Assembly (NCBI GenBank): GCA_029891345.1
Contig: CM057009.1
Span: forward strand, 305,909,166-305,973,165
Origin: Dryococelus australis
Lineage: Eukaryota > Arthropoda > Insecta > Phasmatodea > Phasmatidae
Reading direction: 5' to 3'
Length of the DNA stretch: 64,000 bases
Each line of letters starts with the position of its first letter. The stretch's first letter is position 1. The notes under the pieces were generated by a model. The model was not told where the DNA came from, did not search any database, and saw only the letters and a list, made by a program, of their open reading frames with translations. Both the position numbers and the translations under genes were made by a program. Below, one piece after another: positions 46,900-59,325 of this stretch.

Positions 46900-48080
46900 A
46901 AACGTGATATTTAAGCAGGGAATGGAGGACATTTTGAGATCAGAAAGAGCTTAATCGGATATGTTGATCCTAAAACTTTAAAGTTTAATTTCTTTGTACC
47001 TCGGGTATTGCGGGGCCCTTAGTTACCAGTACAACCATAATAGTTACTTCGGTGGACGTCTTGGATAAGATGAGATCGTTTCCAGGAGTAGGGATATGTT
47101 TTACTGACCTGGGTTAGTGAAGGATGTAGAGAGTTTCGTTAAGGAATGCTTGGAATGTCAGTGAGCCAAGCCTCGAAACACCAAAATTGTGAGTCCTTAC
47201 AGTGCCAGTGTGGCAAGGTTCACTTGGGAATGGGTGTTGTACTTGGATATTTTTGGCCTGCTACCTCGTACTGCAGCTGGATTTACATCTATACTAGTTG
47301 TAGTGGATAATTTTACTAACTTCGTGCTCTTTTGGCATCTCAGGAACATGAAATCCAGTGAGATTTGTAAAGTCCTGGTTCATCGTCTATTTCCAGTTAT
47401 TGGTTCGCCGGTACACATAGTCACTGACAATACCACTTATTTCGTGTCCATGGAAATGAAGAACCTTGCATTTTGATGGGGGATAAAGTTGGTCCAGACA
47501 AATCCATAATAACCTAAGGCCAACTTAGTCGAGAGGTATAACAGAAATTTGAAAGCAGCTTTAAGAGCATTTCAAACAGGATTTCATTGAGAATGGGATA
47601 GTGTGTTGTACCAAATGTCATTGGCTTTCAACAATGTGGTTAGCAGTGTCACTAAGAAGGTGCCTGCGAAGCTCTTCTTTGGAAGAAGTTTGTTTCATCC
47701 CTTAATAAATGCATGGGGTTTACATGAATTTTGCTGAGATTCTGTCAATCGGAAGGACCTGGAAGAGGTCTGAAGTAAGGGTACCTAAATTTTGACGAGG
47801 TATCACTCCAGATTTGCTTCCAGGAAACCTTATAATAGTTGTTCAGCTACCATTAAGGTTGGTGATAAAGTATATGTAGAGACTCACTTTCTCAGTAACA
47901 AGGCAGCAATGTTTAGTGCTAAGTTAGCGCCAAAATATGTTGGTCCTTTTGTGGCCAAACGATTTTTGACTCCTGTAACTGCATTGTTGGAGGATACTGA
48001 TCATTATGGGGTTTTTAATAAAGCACATCTTTTTCAAATTAAACTTAGCACCTTATGGGTAGAGTTTTATAGTTGGCAGC
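46900..48080 (+). pseudogene. Gypsy integrase with C-terminal GPF-type module, broken
   Basis: Zinc-binding remnant GHFEIRKSL near 46929 and VKECLECQ near 47140. Catalytic core: LDIFGLLPRTAAGFTSILVV with Asp codon at 47246, HIVTDNTTYF with Asp at 47426, and NLVERYNRNLKAALRAF with Glu at 47532 in a shifted frame, giving the expected D-D-35-E spacing. The C-terminal part VGDKVYVETHF...KLAPKYVGPFVAK lies at 47850-47960. Stops near 47162, 47474, 47505 and 47588 break it. Confidence 0.9.
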
Positions 48081-48180
48081 CACAGAAGGGAGATTTATTG
48101 GGTATTATGTATTTAGGGTATCACTTTGTCATCTTGTTAAGAATTTGTTGCACATTTTTTAAACATTGTATTTTACCTTA

Positions 48181-48679
48181 GCTTTAGTCAGGGTGGACCT
48201 GCTGTTCCAAGAAGTCACTTTCTCTCATTCATCCCCATTTCATCTTTTAGGGTTAATGCTTTGTAATCATCCTCATTTAGGTTAAGATGTTAACCTTTTT
48301 AGTAAATTAGACTAAGTAATTTGTGTAGCTCTCATGTAATTTGTAAAGAGGAAACTATCTTCAAGCTCTAGATATAAACTAAGGTCCCTTTCTTTTGTCT
48401 GCTTGTCCTGAGAGCCATTGTTCTCAATTGTCTTGGATTGACTTTAGGAATGAGGAAGTTCCTTACTGATTGTGACTTCAGTTTACTTGCACAAGTATGT
48501 CATGTTTTTTACGGTGCTGACGATGGAGATGATGCTGCTGTGAGATCATCTCCTTCTTCATGGCTTTTTATTGATGGAACGGTGTTCCAGAGACTTCTTC
48601 GAGGCTGGCCATTTCAGCGGAGCTGCTGGTCGTCCTTCCTACTCTTCAGTGGACTTCTCGGGAGTCCCTCCCATGGTCT
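48181..48679. other. Untranslated tail of the gypsy element
   Basis: Between the last coding remnant and the 3' LTR. One 85-codon open frame is unrecognised. The bases just before the LTR are pyrimidine-rich, so the expected polypurine tract is missing or degraded. Confidence 0.5.
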
Positions 48680-49661
48680 TGGTCTTGTTATGTGAACACG
48701 AGAGTGAGTACTGTATAAAGTCGAAGTAACTTGTAAATTTATAAATATGGTCTTGGTAGGTTTTGAATAGCATTAAATTTTGTGATTAAGATAATAAAAA
48801 CTTAGCCATTTTTTTACATAGAATAATTTCTCCAGATGGCTTATGTAGATGTTTAAAGTAATACAATATTTATCCCTTCTCAAGGCCTAATAATTTTCAT
48901 CAATTGACCTTTGCTGTATGGTCAAAACCTTTGTGAGTAAAGAATTATTTTTGGCCTTGATTTGTGAATACGGCCATAAAATATTTACCCTGATTAATTA
49001 TTTTCAAACCCATCTTTTATTTGGCTTTTGAGTGAAGTAATACATTTTTACATGGCAGTAAAATTTCCTTCAATTGGCCTTAATATTTCGAATTGCCATG
49101 AATGTTGTAAGTAATCCATTTTTGGCTTGGATATGAGAGAACAACCAGTAATAAATTACCTTGTCATTTATTTCTATTTGTAAGTTATTAAGTCTGTTGG
49201 CTTTGTTTGTGAATATGGCCATAAAATTAAAATTATCTATAATTGGCCTTATTTTATTTGTATGTGGCCAAGGTAAAGTTTTTTTAAAGTGGTATATTGA
49301 AATCACTGGTTTTATTAGAATGTTTTGTTCGCCCTCTTTAGTAATTGTAATTGAGGCGATTTAGAGTTTATAGAAATGCCATGTGGGCATAATAAAGTAT
49401 ATTTTAAAGTGCTGTCTTTTCCACGATATACCAAAAAACGAAATGTGGGTTTTTGCTATAAACCAATGAAAACAAAAATAAAGAAAAATAAAGCGCAATC
49501 GCACGTGTTATTAATTGGGGAACGAGTGGGGTCAATGCTGATGTTTACCCCTCAGATACTTGCAAATGGTTACTTTTGAATAATTTTGGAAGTTTGATAA
49601 TTATCTTTTGGGTGGTGGTTCTACTGACCCTTTGGTGTGCCTTTTTGAGAAGGGCGTATCA
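48680..49661 (+). repeat. 3' LTR of the gypsy element
   Basis: Second long terminal repeat, 982 bp. It keeps the internal TGGCC blocks of the 5' LTR with independent substitutions. Confidence 0.93.
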
Positions 49662-49959
49662 AGTTTATACACGACTAAATAGTGTTTAATTGCAATTCCT
49701 TAATATTAAACTGTTTTTTAATGTTCTCTTAGTCATAACTTCATTATTTGCAGTGCATGTTTTATTTTACTATAGTATACACCAAATAACGTTATCACTA
49801 CATACCATTATTTTCTGTGCTGGTCAGCGAAATTGACCTCGTCAAGCAGGATTGTGAGTTAGTCCATTTTTGTCCGAATCCCATGGCCCTGAATTCCACG
49901 TGACGTCGTACGCAGCAGGGCGCGATTATTGGCTGCTAACGCCTGCCCCCTGGCTTGCT
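49662..49959. other. Non-coding, nothing recognised
   Basis: Short spacer between the gypsy element and the next repeat. Confidence 0.4.
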
Positions 49960-50310
49960 TACAGCAGTGAGTACAGATCGACTGCCCCATGCTACCGGCC
50001 CATTAAACGTAATCATATCTGTACATTATTTCTTGGCGTTCCTGTGTCACTTATCATTGCGTATGTTATATCGGTGAATTCCTCTTTGCGCGTAATTTCA
50101 GATGCAGTTGAAATAAATGTATTTTTCCAGGGAAAAATCATATGTGGTTTAATTATTTCTGTCCGCACCCGTGTTACGAATAGTCACTTTGCTGTAAATT
50201 ACTTGCCCCAGTGCGTAATTTAATTGAGCAAACACACCATTTCGTGAGCGGCAACAGGTCCGGAAATTTTGGGGATTCCACGATAGGCGAACTTCTCTGT
50301 ATAATTGTGT
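49960..50310 (+). repeat. Interspersed repeat, copy 2 (also at 35.76 kb)
   Basis: Same orientation as the first copy and alignable throughout (GTTACGAATAGTCACTTTGC, CAGTGCGTAATTT). No transposase part follows here. Confidence 0.75.
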
Positions 50311-51231
50311 AAACGTAATTGTAACACATATATAGCAACTTATCGGAAGGTATTGAGAGAAGCTAAAGTTTTTTTTTTGCCAGAACATAACAACTGCGTG
50401 TTGGATTTCAATAATTTAACAGCGAACCTACTGCTTATTTATTGTTATTGCCTGTTTGATTTTCCGAGAAGTCATTTATTTATTTCAAAGGCCTCTCTAA
50501 GTTCGGTTACTTTTGTTGTGACCGTTGCGCTATTCTTGCATATCTAAGATGAGTAAAATGGAAGTCATACGCTCGCAAACGTGGAAGCATTGCTGTGTTT
50601 GTCAAAAACCAGTTATAGTCACGAGATCAGTCCTCGCGGCTGCCACGGAAAACTATAATGCAAATGGAACTTACTAGGGAAAACAAACAGTAAAAAATTA
50701 ACAAATACGTAAACTGAAAAAAAAATTGGACATATTAGAATTTAAAAAAATTTCAAAGGCGTGGGAAAAATGCAGAAAACAAAGTGGAAAATACTTACCA
50801 TTGCAAAGATTAATGGTAAAATGTAACTTGGCGCTATATTTGATTAATCTCTGTTGTCAACACGACGCTACACGTGAATGGAGGACATCAATCAGGGAAA
50901 TACAAGACCCTATACCGACTGCAGCATAAGTTGCTCGGACTGGTCAGCAATGCTTCGACTCGTATTAGAGGAATTCAGTAGGGTTCAGAATACATCACCA
51001 TTATATATTTAAATTAAGACTTTTTATCAAACAATCAGCTGTTACAAATTTGCGGTCGAAGACTTTTGACTTGTTTCACCGGCCAAAAACCACGCTCCTA
51101 AACCCGAATCAGTTATGACCTTCAGTGGAACTGAGTTACAAGAGTCTGTTACAGACTAGCCAATCAGTCTGATGAACGGGGAGCCGTCGTAACGGTGTGG
51201 TATTCAATGCCATGTCTGGAGATACGGCGTA
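50311..51231. other. Non-coding, nothing recognised
   Basis: No gene or repeat recognised. The longest open frames are short and unconvincing. Confidence 0.4.
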
Positions 51232-52190
51232 CACTCTAAATTTGAAGCAGTGATAATTTCGCTGGTTATATAAGTCAACAGTACCTGACTGGTTCAACAG
51301 CCACTTCAGTGAATTTAACTGATGAATTAGTGTGAGAAAAAAAATGCCACGTTTTCCTCGCTTATTGATTCAGTGACACTTACTACTGGTTCATGAACTA
51401 TATTATTCGCGGTTTTTTAGTGATTTGTTTTTTGACTGAAGGATCAGATAAACAACACTAATCAAATTTTGTAACCCATGAACTAATAAAACTACTTTCT
51501 GAAAGGCGAGTTTCGTCTTTCATAATACCATTTTACGAGGTAACACGAACATTAAGTATTTCATTCCGTTTTTAAGTCTTTCATTTCTATTTACTTAACC
51601 ATAATAGGGCTCCGTTTGAAGTTTTAAACTGAACGAAATGTGGTATATGAGTGCACTCACATTTACTATTTGTTTTAACAATCCTAATGTTACCAATTAA
51701 ACTAGAAACTAAAGGAAAGGATATACAATTTAAAACTACATACTTTCTATGAAGAAATATAGTACGACCCTATATATATATTTTCCCCCTCGGCCAAGCT
51801 GACGTTGGCTCGGTTAGTAATGTAATTGACATATACAAAGGAGGGCGGGAGGGGGGGAGGTGGTGGGTGTTCAATCCTGACCACATATAATTTTTATTAA
51901 CTTTTTTATATTACGTTAAATTACTCTATATAAACACTGGCTATCAGAAATATGTTTATTTCTCATAACGATTTGGCTAAACTCAATAAAAACAGTATTT
52001 AATTCGCCACACGCAGTTGGCCGCCATTTATTCAATCAGTGGAATTGTTTCACGTCACTTAGTCAATCAGTGAAATAGTTTCGCTGAAACAACCAGTGGT
52101 TTTCTTCTGATTCCAAGTGGTGACACTTTCACTGATTCGAGTAGTTGAATTTCACTGCGAATCAGTGGTTTTCCACTGATGCTAATGTAA
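51232..52190 (+). mobile_element. Inverted-repeat DNA element, copy B, ~960 bp
   Basis: Same family as 17648-18692 and in the same orientation. The left end CACTCTAAATTTGAAGCAGT is preserved. The right end is eroded after TTTTCCACTGAT. The subterminal CACTGAT/ATCAGTG clusters and the interior (TTTCATTCCGTTTTTAAGTC, GTTTTAACAATCCTAATGTT) align with copy A. No transposase. Confidence 0.8.
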
Positions 52191-54372
52191 AATTCAATTT
52201 TTTTTTTTTAACGCGTGATTGAGATGGAGACTTTGGTAACTTCTATGTTTCTGAAAAGATAATCACTAATTTTATTTGTTGTAATATCTGATATCAACAC
52301 GCATAATTTTCATGTCATTTAGCACTAATTTTACTTTTTGCAATACCAAAACGCCAAATGTTCATGCCATTTAGGAACTGTGCAGAAAATGTTTTAGAAG
52401 CTTTTTTTAACCACATTTCACACTCCTTAAATGCCTGTATTGCATTAATTGCCTCTTTTTCTTTCATTATGCTAGTTTTGATAACTTCTTTCGATGTACA
52501 AGGACATTGCGAGGCCGTTGTAACTTAACACATGCAATAACAAAGATAAGCCCTAGGTTTGCACTTAATTATTTTAACCCACTCCTCGGGTATTTTTGTT
52601 TCTTGTTTCGTAAAAAAAAAACCTATTAGATACCGCAATAAAAGTTAACAACAAAATTAAGCGTTTGCGGTTATTAATAACCTCAGGCATGCAGTGTATT
52701 TGCCTGTCAGTTTCAGTTGCTAAGTTGAAATCGTAAGAAATGTTGCGATTAAGTACCGAAAGTACGAAAGTTATCGTTTCGTTCCACACTTTATAACTTT
52801 ATGTAAAACTGAAATAAATGCCAGGCCTCAGGTAAAAAGTATATCCACTTGAATTTTTGTTACTTGATATTGGTTGCGGCTTATTTAAGTTTTTCCGAAC
52901 TGTCTTCATGTTTGTGTAGGAATTATTTTCTCTGTGGGGGGTGCGCACGGAGCTAGTATTGGCTGGGTTTCGTTCCAATTAACTTTAAGAGATTCCCGAA
53001 GTTTTCAACCGCCAGGAGTGAAAATAAATCTCTCCTCGTCGAATATAGGCTTCCGAGACTTTTCTGACTACTCTGCCCTTCTACAAACACACGAGGAGAA
53101 CCGTGAAAGCAAGGAAATTCAATACTCGGAAGTTGGAATAACTGGGCACAAGCGTTAAAAAAAAAGATCTGAAAATGTTAAGACATGAATACGCAAAGCG
53201 CGTACCGCTAACAAGAACTTTTACAAGCACTGAGAAGTGTGTTCATTTTTAGTTGTAATGAATTGGCAGATCAAGGATACTTACTGTATAGTCTATTCGC
53301 GGTTTCTTAACGCTGTTTGAAATAAAAACCTTTGAAAAATCACCCCGTGAATGCCGTGTTTAGTTATTTCGTAAATATTGCCATGTATCACAATGTTTTA
53401 TACATCTGTCAACACGAAAGTATCCCGTTTTTCATTTAATTTTAGTTTTATTTGCATTTTATTTATGAATAATAATTTATGTATAAAAATAACGAGGGAA
53501 AACAGTGGGGAAAAAAAAAAGTGTTTTGGTAGGGCCTAGTAAGAAATAGTCCTTACGCAAGATATCATTACAACGAGTGCGCACGAATTCGGTGCACTGT
53601 CCTTCGGTGTAATTTTCTAGACTTGGTTAAACTTTCTTGTACGAGGCAGGGGAATATTTAGTAAGTATAATTTTTGCAGGGCTTCAGAGAGGCGTGATGT
53701 TACGATGAATGTATAACAAAAGTCGTAAACAGGTGCTATATTTTCGGCAAGGCAGTGAACATTTCCGCTCATTTTCAAATCAACGTCGTGTTTTCAGACT
53801 CGGTTCAGCAGTGTGTGCAAAATGGAAGAAGTAAGATAACGAACTAAACACGTGTTGATGGAATGAAATCTAACGTGTCTTCTCTTGAGGAGTCTCCATA
53901 GGCATGAGCAGTAACGTTACCTAAGGGCGCTGCCGAGTGCGGGAACGGCCAACCGCAACGATAGTGGTTTTTTTTTTACATGTTAAATGATTTTAGGAAT
54001 ATCTCGGCCACTTTTCATAATATCGCTTTCAAACACTTTTTGTCCTTTGAAGACAGGGATCATGCTACAAGAGAGCAAGTAGGAGGAGATTGATAAGGGT
54101 ACGGGTTAGGGTATTTTGTGGAATCTATACATTTTAATTGACCTGCAATTTTCAGAGTATTAAAAATTTTACAGAAAAGTTTTTGTAGCGATGTGGCTCA
54201 GTTATAAGTGGACAATGTGTTATTGTTTTAAAGAGGTATAGTAACAGGCGACTGTGGCATGCTGAAATACATTGAACATGCAAAGCCGATATTCTTACAA
54301 TCGGCGAGTCCCGCACTAGGCAACCGTGCTAAATAAAGGTCTCGTGATGCTGAACTGGTAGATATTTGCCTA
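52191..54372. other. Non-coding; repeat copy at 53297-53556
   Basis: A 74-codon frame at 52934-53158 lies in a GC-richer patch and is unrecognised. Nothing else is supported except the interspersed repeat listed separately. Confidence 0.4.
53297..53556 (+). repeat. Interspersed repeat, copy 2 (also at 37.78 kb)
   Basis: Starts GGTTTCTT, carries AACCTTTGAAAAATCACC and ends GGCCTAGTAAGAAATAGTCC, as in the first copy. Class unknown. Confidence 0.65.
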
Positions 54373-54798
54373 AAGGCTGTTCACAATAAAGTGAGCACTT
54401 TAGAAATGGACCTTGGAAAAAAGTCACTGCCCCTGCATGCGTATACTTTAATGGGCGCACTGAGTGACATTCGTCCAGTAGAGTTGGTAACGATGGATGG
54501 AAAGTAGTTCCATATCTGAACGTCGGGTAAAAATTACTACAAACCATTTCTGACAACTTCAATGATCTCTTTCGCGTTAAGTATATTTTTAATTCTTCGA
54601 AGTGTAAAAATTAGCAGTTTTGTTAATTATTTACTTTTTTAATAATTTCACGGTTTCACTTGGCGGACGTTTGAATAAAGAGATGAGGACCATGGCAAAG
54701 TTAATTTTACTTAAGGCGGAATAATACACAACGTGTATAGGTACAAGTAGATCTTAATCAGGGCTTTCAAAAGTGCTCATTTTACAGTGAATAGCCTA
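54373..54798 (+). mobile_element. Long-form mariner-like MITE, 426 bp
   Basis: Left end AAGGCTGTTCACAATAAAGT and the reverse complement of the right end (TAGGCTATTCACTGTAAAAT) pair. TA lies at 54371-54372 and 54799-54800. It is about the same length as the 14480 copy and collinear with it. Confidence 0.9.
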
Positions 54799-54909
54799 TA
54801 CCACCACGGCGACTGGACTGAATTCGAGGTGGGCGAAACACGAATTCTGGAATGTGAGAAATGTGGGATAACTTTCTGGTTTGTCACCTCACATTGTTCT
54901 CGTTATGAA

Positions 54910-55174
54910 CTCGAGCGGAGTGGAGTGGAGAGTTCTGTGAAGCTCTTGACATTGAGGTCTTGATATTCGGGGAGGGTGAGGAGAGACGAGTATCGAGCAG
55001 CGCCCGGAATGCAAAAGGGTAAAACGGGAGATCGCTGGGGAAAAACCCGCATACCAGCGGCATCGTACGGGACGACTCCCTCGTGAGAGAACTCGAGAGT
55101 GAAACCGCTGGGAGTCGAACCAGGTTCACCTTGGAGGAAGGTGAACGCTCTATCCGCTGAGCCACCGCCGCCCC
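54910..55174 (-). repeat. tRNA-derived SINE, minus orientation
   Basis: Minus strand: GGGGCGGCGGTGGCTCAGCG, box A TGGCTCAGCGGATAGAGCG and box B GGTTCGACTCCCAGCGG are nearly canonical. The body (CGTCCCGTACGATGCCGCTG, GGTTTTTCCCCAGCGATCTC) follows. This copy has the best-preserved promoter boxes in the window. Confidence 0.92.
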
Positions 55175-56357
55175 ATTGCCAACTTGATTCACCTCCCATC
55201 GGCTCTTAAGGTTTCAACATCTACACGAAGCCCAGAAACCTCCACTCCATCGACAGATAAAATTCCCATCATTCTCATAACATTCATGACACAAAGTCGA
55301 GAAATGTCAACCTTTTATCATTATAATACTTGTAATGTGCAGCCTAATGCAAGGAGGAATGTGTTAATAAATGCAAATAGCGCAATGTTTTTATACTCAG
55401 AAGAAAAAAAAATATGGATAAGATTGCGCACGAGATTTGCGCAGTAAACACTCTTTGTGTACTAACATTGGGACGATTTTCTACCAACAGCACTATCAAA
55501 AAACATCGTGGGTAGGATTTGAGATTAGAAAACCATTTTTTGTAAGCCAGTAATTTGAAACGTTTTACACTTCCCTGTTCTAGTTTGAATGACATAAGAA
55601 TAAATTCAAGTTGGTCACAGTACTTTACCCTCACTACTACTAAATGCGTGTTCGGTAGGTGGGCGTATAAAGGGCTTAAGGTTGGGTTTACGATCAACTT
55701 AACAGAATAAGTGTGCCGTGTACTTAAGATATGAATTAATGTGTTGGATGATATTAGTTTACGACTGTCGTGTGCGGATCTTGACGGGTCGTGTGCGTTC
55801 TTGTCGTGACTTAAGATATCATTATATTTTATATCATAAGTACAGGTCAAGACGAAGTAGCAAATCAGAGACCAGTGGCGGGAAACTGTATTTACATCTT
55901 GGATTTAGGTTATGTGGTATTGTGAAATCGTAAGCAAATAATTGATTTAATCGAGAGACAGTATCCCCGTAATTGAAAGAACAGTTCATGGTCATGTTTT
56001 ATTTCTTGCAAGAGGTTATTGAATTAGCTTTAATTCCCGTTTTCAGATGTATTGATGCGGATACCCAATGTTGGCAACGGCTTTCCCTTATATAATATAT
56101 CACGAGGTTGTCAAAACTCTTACGCTACCAGTAACCACAAATAACTACATATACGTAAATAATCTTCACTCATGTTCACATATCTTCAGGTTTTCGGCTG
56201 CATTCATCATCTACGATCCTGACCGGTTAGACTTAACAGTTGCCAATTCAATCATAAACTAACTGCGAATCTTCGCATTGTTCGTTTTCCGTCTGCTTAT
56301 CGAGTCATTAAGTGCAATTCTTAATTCTCCAGTCATTAATCGTAAACCGACCTTTAA
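55175..56357. other. Non-coding, no gene recognised
   Basis: A 168-codon minus-strand open frame (55344-55850) resembles nothing known and has AT-rich composition. No promoter or splice context seen. Confidence 0.4.
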
Positions 56358-57033
56358 AGCCCCTGTCACACTATATTTGACATTAAAATTTGAGGACAAA
56401 ATACGGCCATCAAATTATTCCTTCCAACAAATTTGATCAAATAATCTTGAGTATGTTTGAAAATGTGTCACACTGTCAAATGTTTTTATTGGAAGAATCT
56501 CATTTCAAATATTATTTAAAAATGGTTTTCATAGTGAGATACTGCTTTTGTTTTTCCATGCGGTCCATTCCAGGAAGAAATGTAAATAATATTGTAATTT
56601 ATTTTTGTTTCTTTAGTAAATTAAAATTTTATTTATAAGATATTTTTTCCTGCGCAATGAAATTTAATGCCTCTGAGTTCGTAATATTATGTGCAATATT
56701 AACTTAAAATAGCATTCATTCCCAGACAGCTTCTATATAAATTAATTATCATTATAACCTACTTCGTTTCCAGCAATTGTTCGTTATTTTACATTTCTTG
56801 ACGTCTACTTATGTCGTGCACGATTATAATTGTCTGAGATCGTTGAACATCAAATAAATTTCGGAACCGGGCCAATTTTTTAAATGTTTGATAGAAACTG
56901 AAACAAGCCAACTTTTTCAGACAAAAATGGCGGTGTTTATGACGTTCCGATGACGTCATAAATGTCCATTATTATGTGGATCAAATTTATTGGAAGCAGT
57001 TTGACGGAAAAATTTTATAGTGTGAGAGTGTCT
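56358..57033. mobile_element. Harbinger-like MITE, 676 bp
   Basis: Left end AGCCCCTGTCACACTATA and the reverse complement of the right end (AGACACTCTCACACTATA) match at 15 of 18 positions. TAA flanks at 56355-56357 and 57034-57036. The terminus resembles that of the 266-bp element at 39386 (both AGCCC.., both TAA). The interior has further pairing: CAAATTTGATCAAATAA near 56428 against the GGATCAAATTTATTGG region near 56979. Confidence 0.75.
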
Positions 57034-57082
57034 TAACCTCTACGTCACTTCAGACGGAGCATACTCCACAGAGAAAAAAGGA

Positions 57083-57096
57083 GGGGGGGGGGGGGG
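57083..57096. repeat. G homopolymer
   Basis: Fourteen consecutive G. Other G or C runs of 9-15 bases lie near 1398, 3839, 13608 and 26556. Confidence 0.9.
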
Positions 57097-57246
57097 ATCT
57101 GCCAGGGCCTGTAGTGAGGAACAATCCCGGATTTCTTCTAGAGTGATTCCGGGAAACCATGGCAAACCGAAATCAGGATGGTCGGACCTGGGGGCTTCTT
57201 CTAAGTTATTCGTTTCGTTCCCTGTTGACAAAAATATTCGTGAGTA

Positions 57247-57484
57247 CAGGCTGTTCACGGTAAAGTGAGTACTTTTTAAGGCTCTTCCAACAGGCTTTAA
57301 CCACCAATAAATATGATTTATTACAGCTTCATACGTTAACTTTTGGTAGTGGTGAAAAGTATACACTGTGTTTGATAATCACATAGCAATGCGTATATTA
57401 AAAATTGACAGAAACATAGAAATTGGCCAGAAGGAAAAATTCACCAGGGCCTTAAAAAGTGCTCACTTTAACATGAATCGTCTA
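57247..57484 (-). mobile_element. Short-form mariner-like MITE, 238 bp
   Basis: Left end CAGGCTGTTCACGGTAAAGT pairs with the reverse complement of the right end (TAGACGATTCATGTTAAAGT), with TA on both sides. Its reverse complement aligns with 24890-25126, so the short form is a real subfamily of fixed length, not a random deletion. Confidence 0.87.
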
Positions 57485-58649
57485 TACTTGTATTTTGTTT
57501 CTAACGATAGGAGCTATTCAAAGCGCATTCTAGTATTCCTTTGATGTCACTATATCAGATAAAATACTCGAAACGTTAACAAAGTCCTCCGGGCTTTCGT
57601 TACCGAGTTTTATTATAAAACCTTGGCGGACGTGTGTAACATTGTTTTTTGGGGCTGTGAAAGATGAGAATCGCGAAATAATGTGCCTTCATACATTAAA
57701 AAACATAAAAATATATTTAAGAAAAAATATTTTAAAGGCGCCAATTAACCTTTCTGTTTTAATTTGTGAACTATGTAAGCAACAGTGAAGGCTGGCTATT
57801 GGGAGGGTATTTATTATTTTATTACAGTTGTTTATAATGAAATAAGAGAACATAAGCACTGATATTTAACAAATATGCTCTGAACAGTGTAGTTCGTAAA
57901 TTAAAAATAGTTAATGGTAAACTGTAAATAACTCTTGGTAGTTCACAACAAAATTACTTTCTCTTGAAAATAATTGAGTGGTAATTGATAACATATTGAT
58001 ATTAATACAAACGACTAGAAACACAACAGCGTCTACTTTGTTGTTCATCGCTCATATCATAAACTTGGTATTATAAATAACAGAGGAAGCAGCTTGTGTG
58101 TAAACAGCTTGCAACCAAACAGCAAAATTGTCATTGAGAAAAATCTTCGTGCATGTAACAACCAAAGTTCTGTCTGCTCTCTCTTATCGGCGTAAATGCG
58201 AGTCTATTTCAACTCGGAGCGTACGAAATTAAAGCATATTTATGTTTAATGCATCACACGTCCAACCGAGTTAGAAAATAGTACGATGCCGTCAGCAAAT
58301 TTGACCCTTTTGATGAACGAAATATACCTTTTCCCTAGAATAAATTATTTATTTAATACTAATATTTAAAACACGCAAAAAGCAAACAAAATATTTTAAG
58401 GCATGTTCTGCTTTGGTTTATTCATGTCTTCAAGCTTAAGAATTCATAACTTATAAACAAACACTCGTGAAAAAGGTAAAATTCATGTGCGCAGTGTTGC
58501 CAGCCTGTATTCGCTAACGAAAACCCGAACTTTGCCGAAGTCTCGGAGGGCTCTAACGAATTATGACTTAGAATACTAAATTTCCTTTCTTGAAGATTTC
58601 ATTCGTTTCGAGAGCTTTCGAAACTTAACGAACGCGAAAAATTTACGTA
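57485..58649. other. Non-coding, nothing recognised
   Basis: AT-rich, no recognised feature. Confidence 0.4.
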
Positions 58650-58745
58650 TAACTAAGAATAAGTCCCCTGGAAGCGAAACCAGGAACTCTCCCCAATGCG
58701 AGTCCAGTTGAACCACTGCGCCAACTTGCCCGATGCGTGTTCCCT
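58650..58745 (-). repeat. tRNA-like SINE head
   Basis: Minus strand: AAGTTGGCGCAGTGGTTCAA resembles box A and CTGGTTTCGCTTCC resembles box B. No pairing acceptor stem. Different from the main SINE family. Confidence 0.5.
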
Positions 58746-58860
58746 CATTTAACACAAAGTTTCCCAACCCTCGCCTGTAACATTCCGATTTTATCGGGCT
58801 TCGTGGCTTAAAAGTAAATAACATTTTACTGTCGTAAACAATTTCTAAAAATTTAGAGGG

Positions 58861-58886
<26 letters not shown>
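58861..58886. repeat. Poly(T) tract, 26 T
   Basis: Homopolymer, possibly the poly(A) tail of a minus-strand retroposon. The tRNA-like segment at 58650-58745 lies upstream on the plus strand, so it cannot be the source of the tail in that orientation. Confidence 0.85.
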
Positions 58887-58891
<5 letters not shown>

Positions 58892-59210
58892 TATAACAAA
58901 TTAATACCCACCATTAAAACGAAGAATTATACCACCAATTTAACTAATGATCGTTTCCACTCAAACAGTTACGTTTTTTTTTTCCGAAGGCATGACAAGT
59001 ATAAAAGCAAGTGCTATAACAATCATCGCATTTTTTTTTTTCTGGATGGGAGTGCGTGATTATTTTAACAATCTCACAAACTCGGAGGATGCGCCAACCC
59101 GCTATCAGCATTGCAATTGTTACTTCTTTTTTTTTTTCGGGAAACGTTCCAAGTTATCGTTACCTAGCGTAGTTACCCTGGTCGGTGACAGTACCGCACT
59201 GTTAAACATC

Positions 59211-59325
59211 TCCGTACATTTACGGAATGTTTTACGGAAATATGCTGTGTATTACGGAAAGGCAATCCGTAATTACAAAAAATGGAATTAAGTCCGTAAA
59301 TACAAAATACGAAAAGTCTCCGTAT
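59211..59325. repeat. Cluster of TACGGA/TCCGTA words
   Basis: Seven occurrences of TACGGA or its complement TCCGTA within about 115 bp, in both orientations (near 59211, 59221, 59233, 59253, 59266, 59293 and 59319). It lies immediately left of the interspersed repeat at 59325. Confidence 0.8.

Larger units (their letters stand above)
42661..49661 (+). mobile_element. Ty3/gypsy LTR retrotransposon, complete structure, dead
   Basis: Two direct repeats of about 981 bp enclose a gag-like region, protease, reverse transcriptase, RNase H and integrase in that order, which defines Ty3/gypsy (Metaviridae). The repeats begin TGGTCTTGTTATGTGA and end GGGCTTATCA or GGGCGTATCA. By eye there are about 17 differences in the first 240 aligned bases (roughly 7%), so the insertion is old. 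Flanks are GGTTT and AGTTT, a possible 5-bp duplication with one change. A start six bases earlier is also possible. I could not identify a clear primer-binding site or polypurine tract. Every open frame is interrupted and catalytic residues are altered. Confidence 0.93.

Noticed and set aside
49656-49661. ATCAA as the target duplication of the gypsy element
   Set aside because: ATCAA lies just before the left LTR and at the right end of the element, but it is also present at the inner end of the 5' LTR, so it is probably LTR sequence.
55344-55850. A 168-codon minus-strand open frame
   Set aside because: Composition is that of translated AT-rich non-coding DNA, with no domain, no coding partner and no exon signals.
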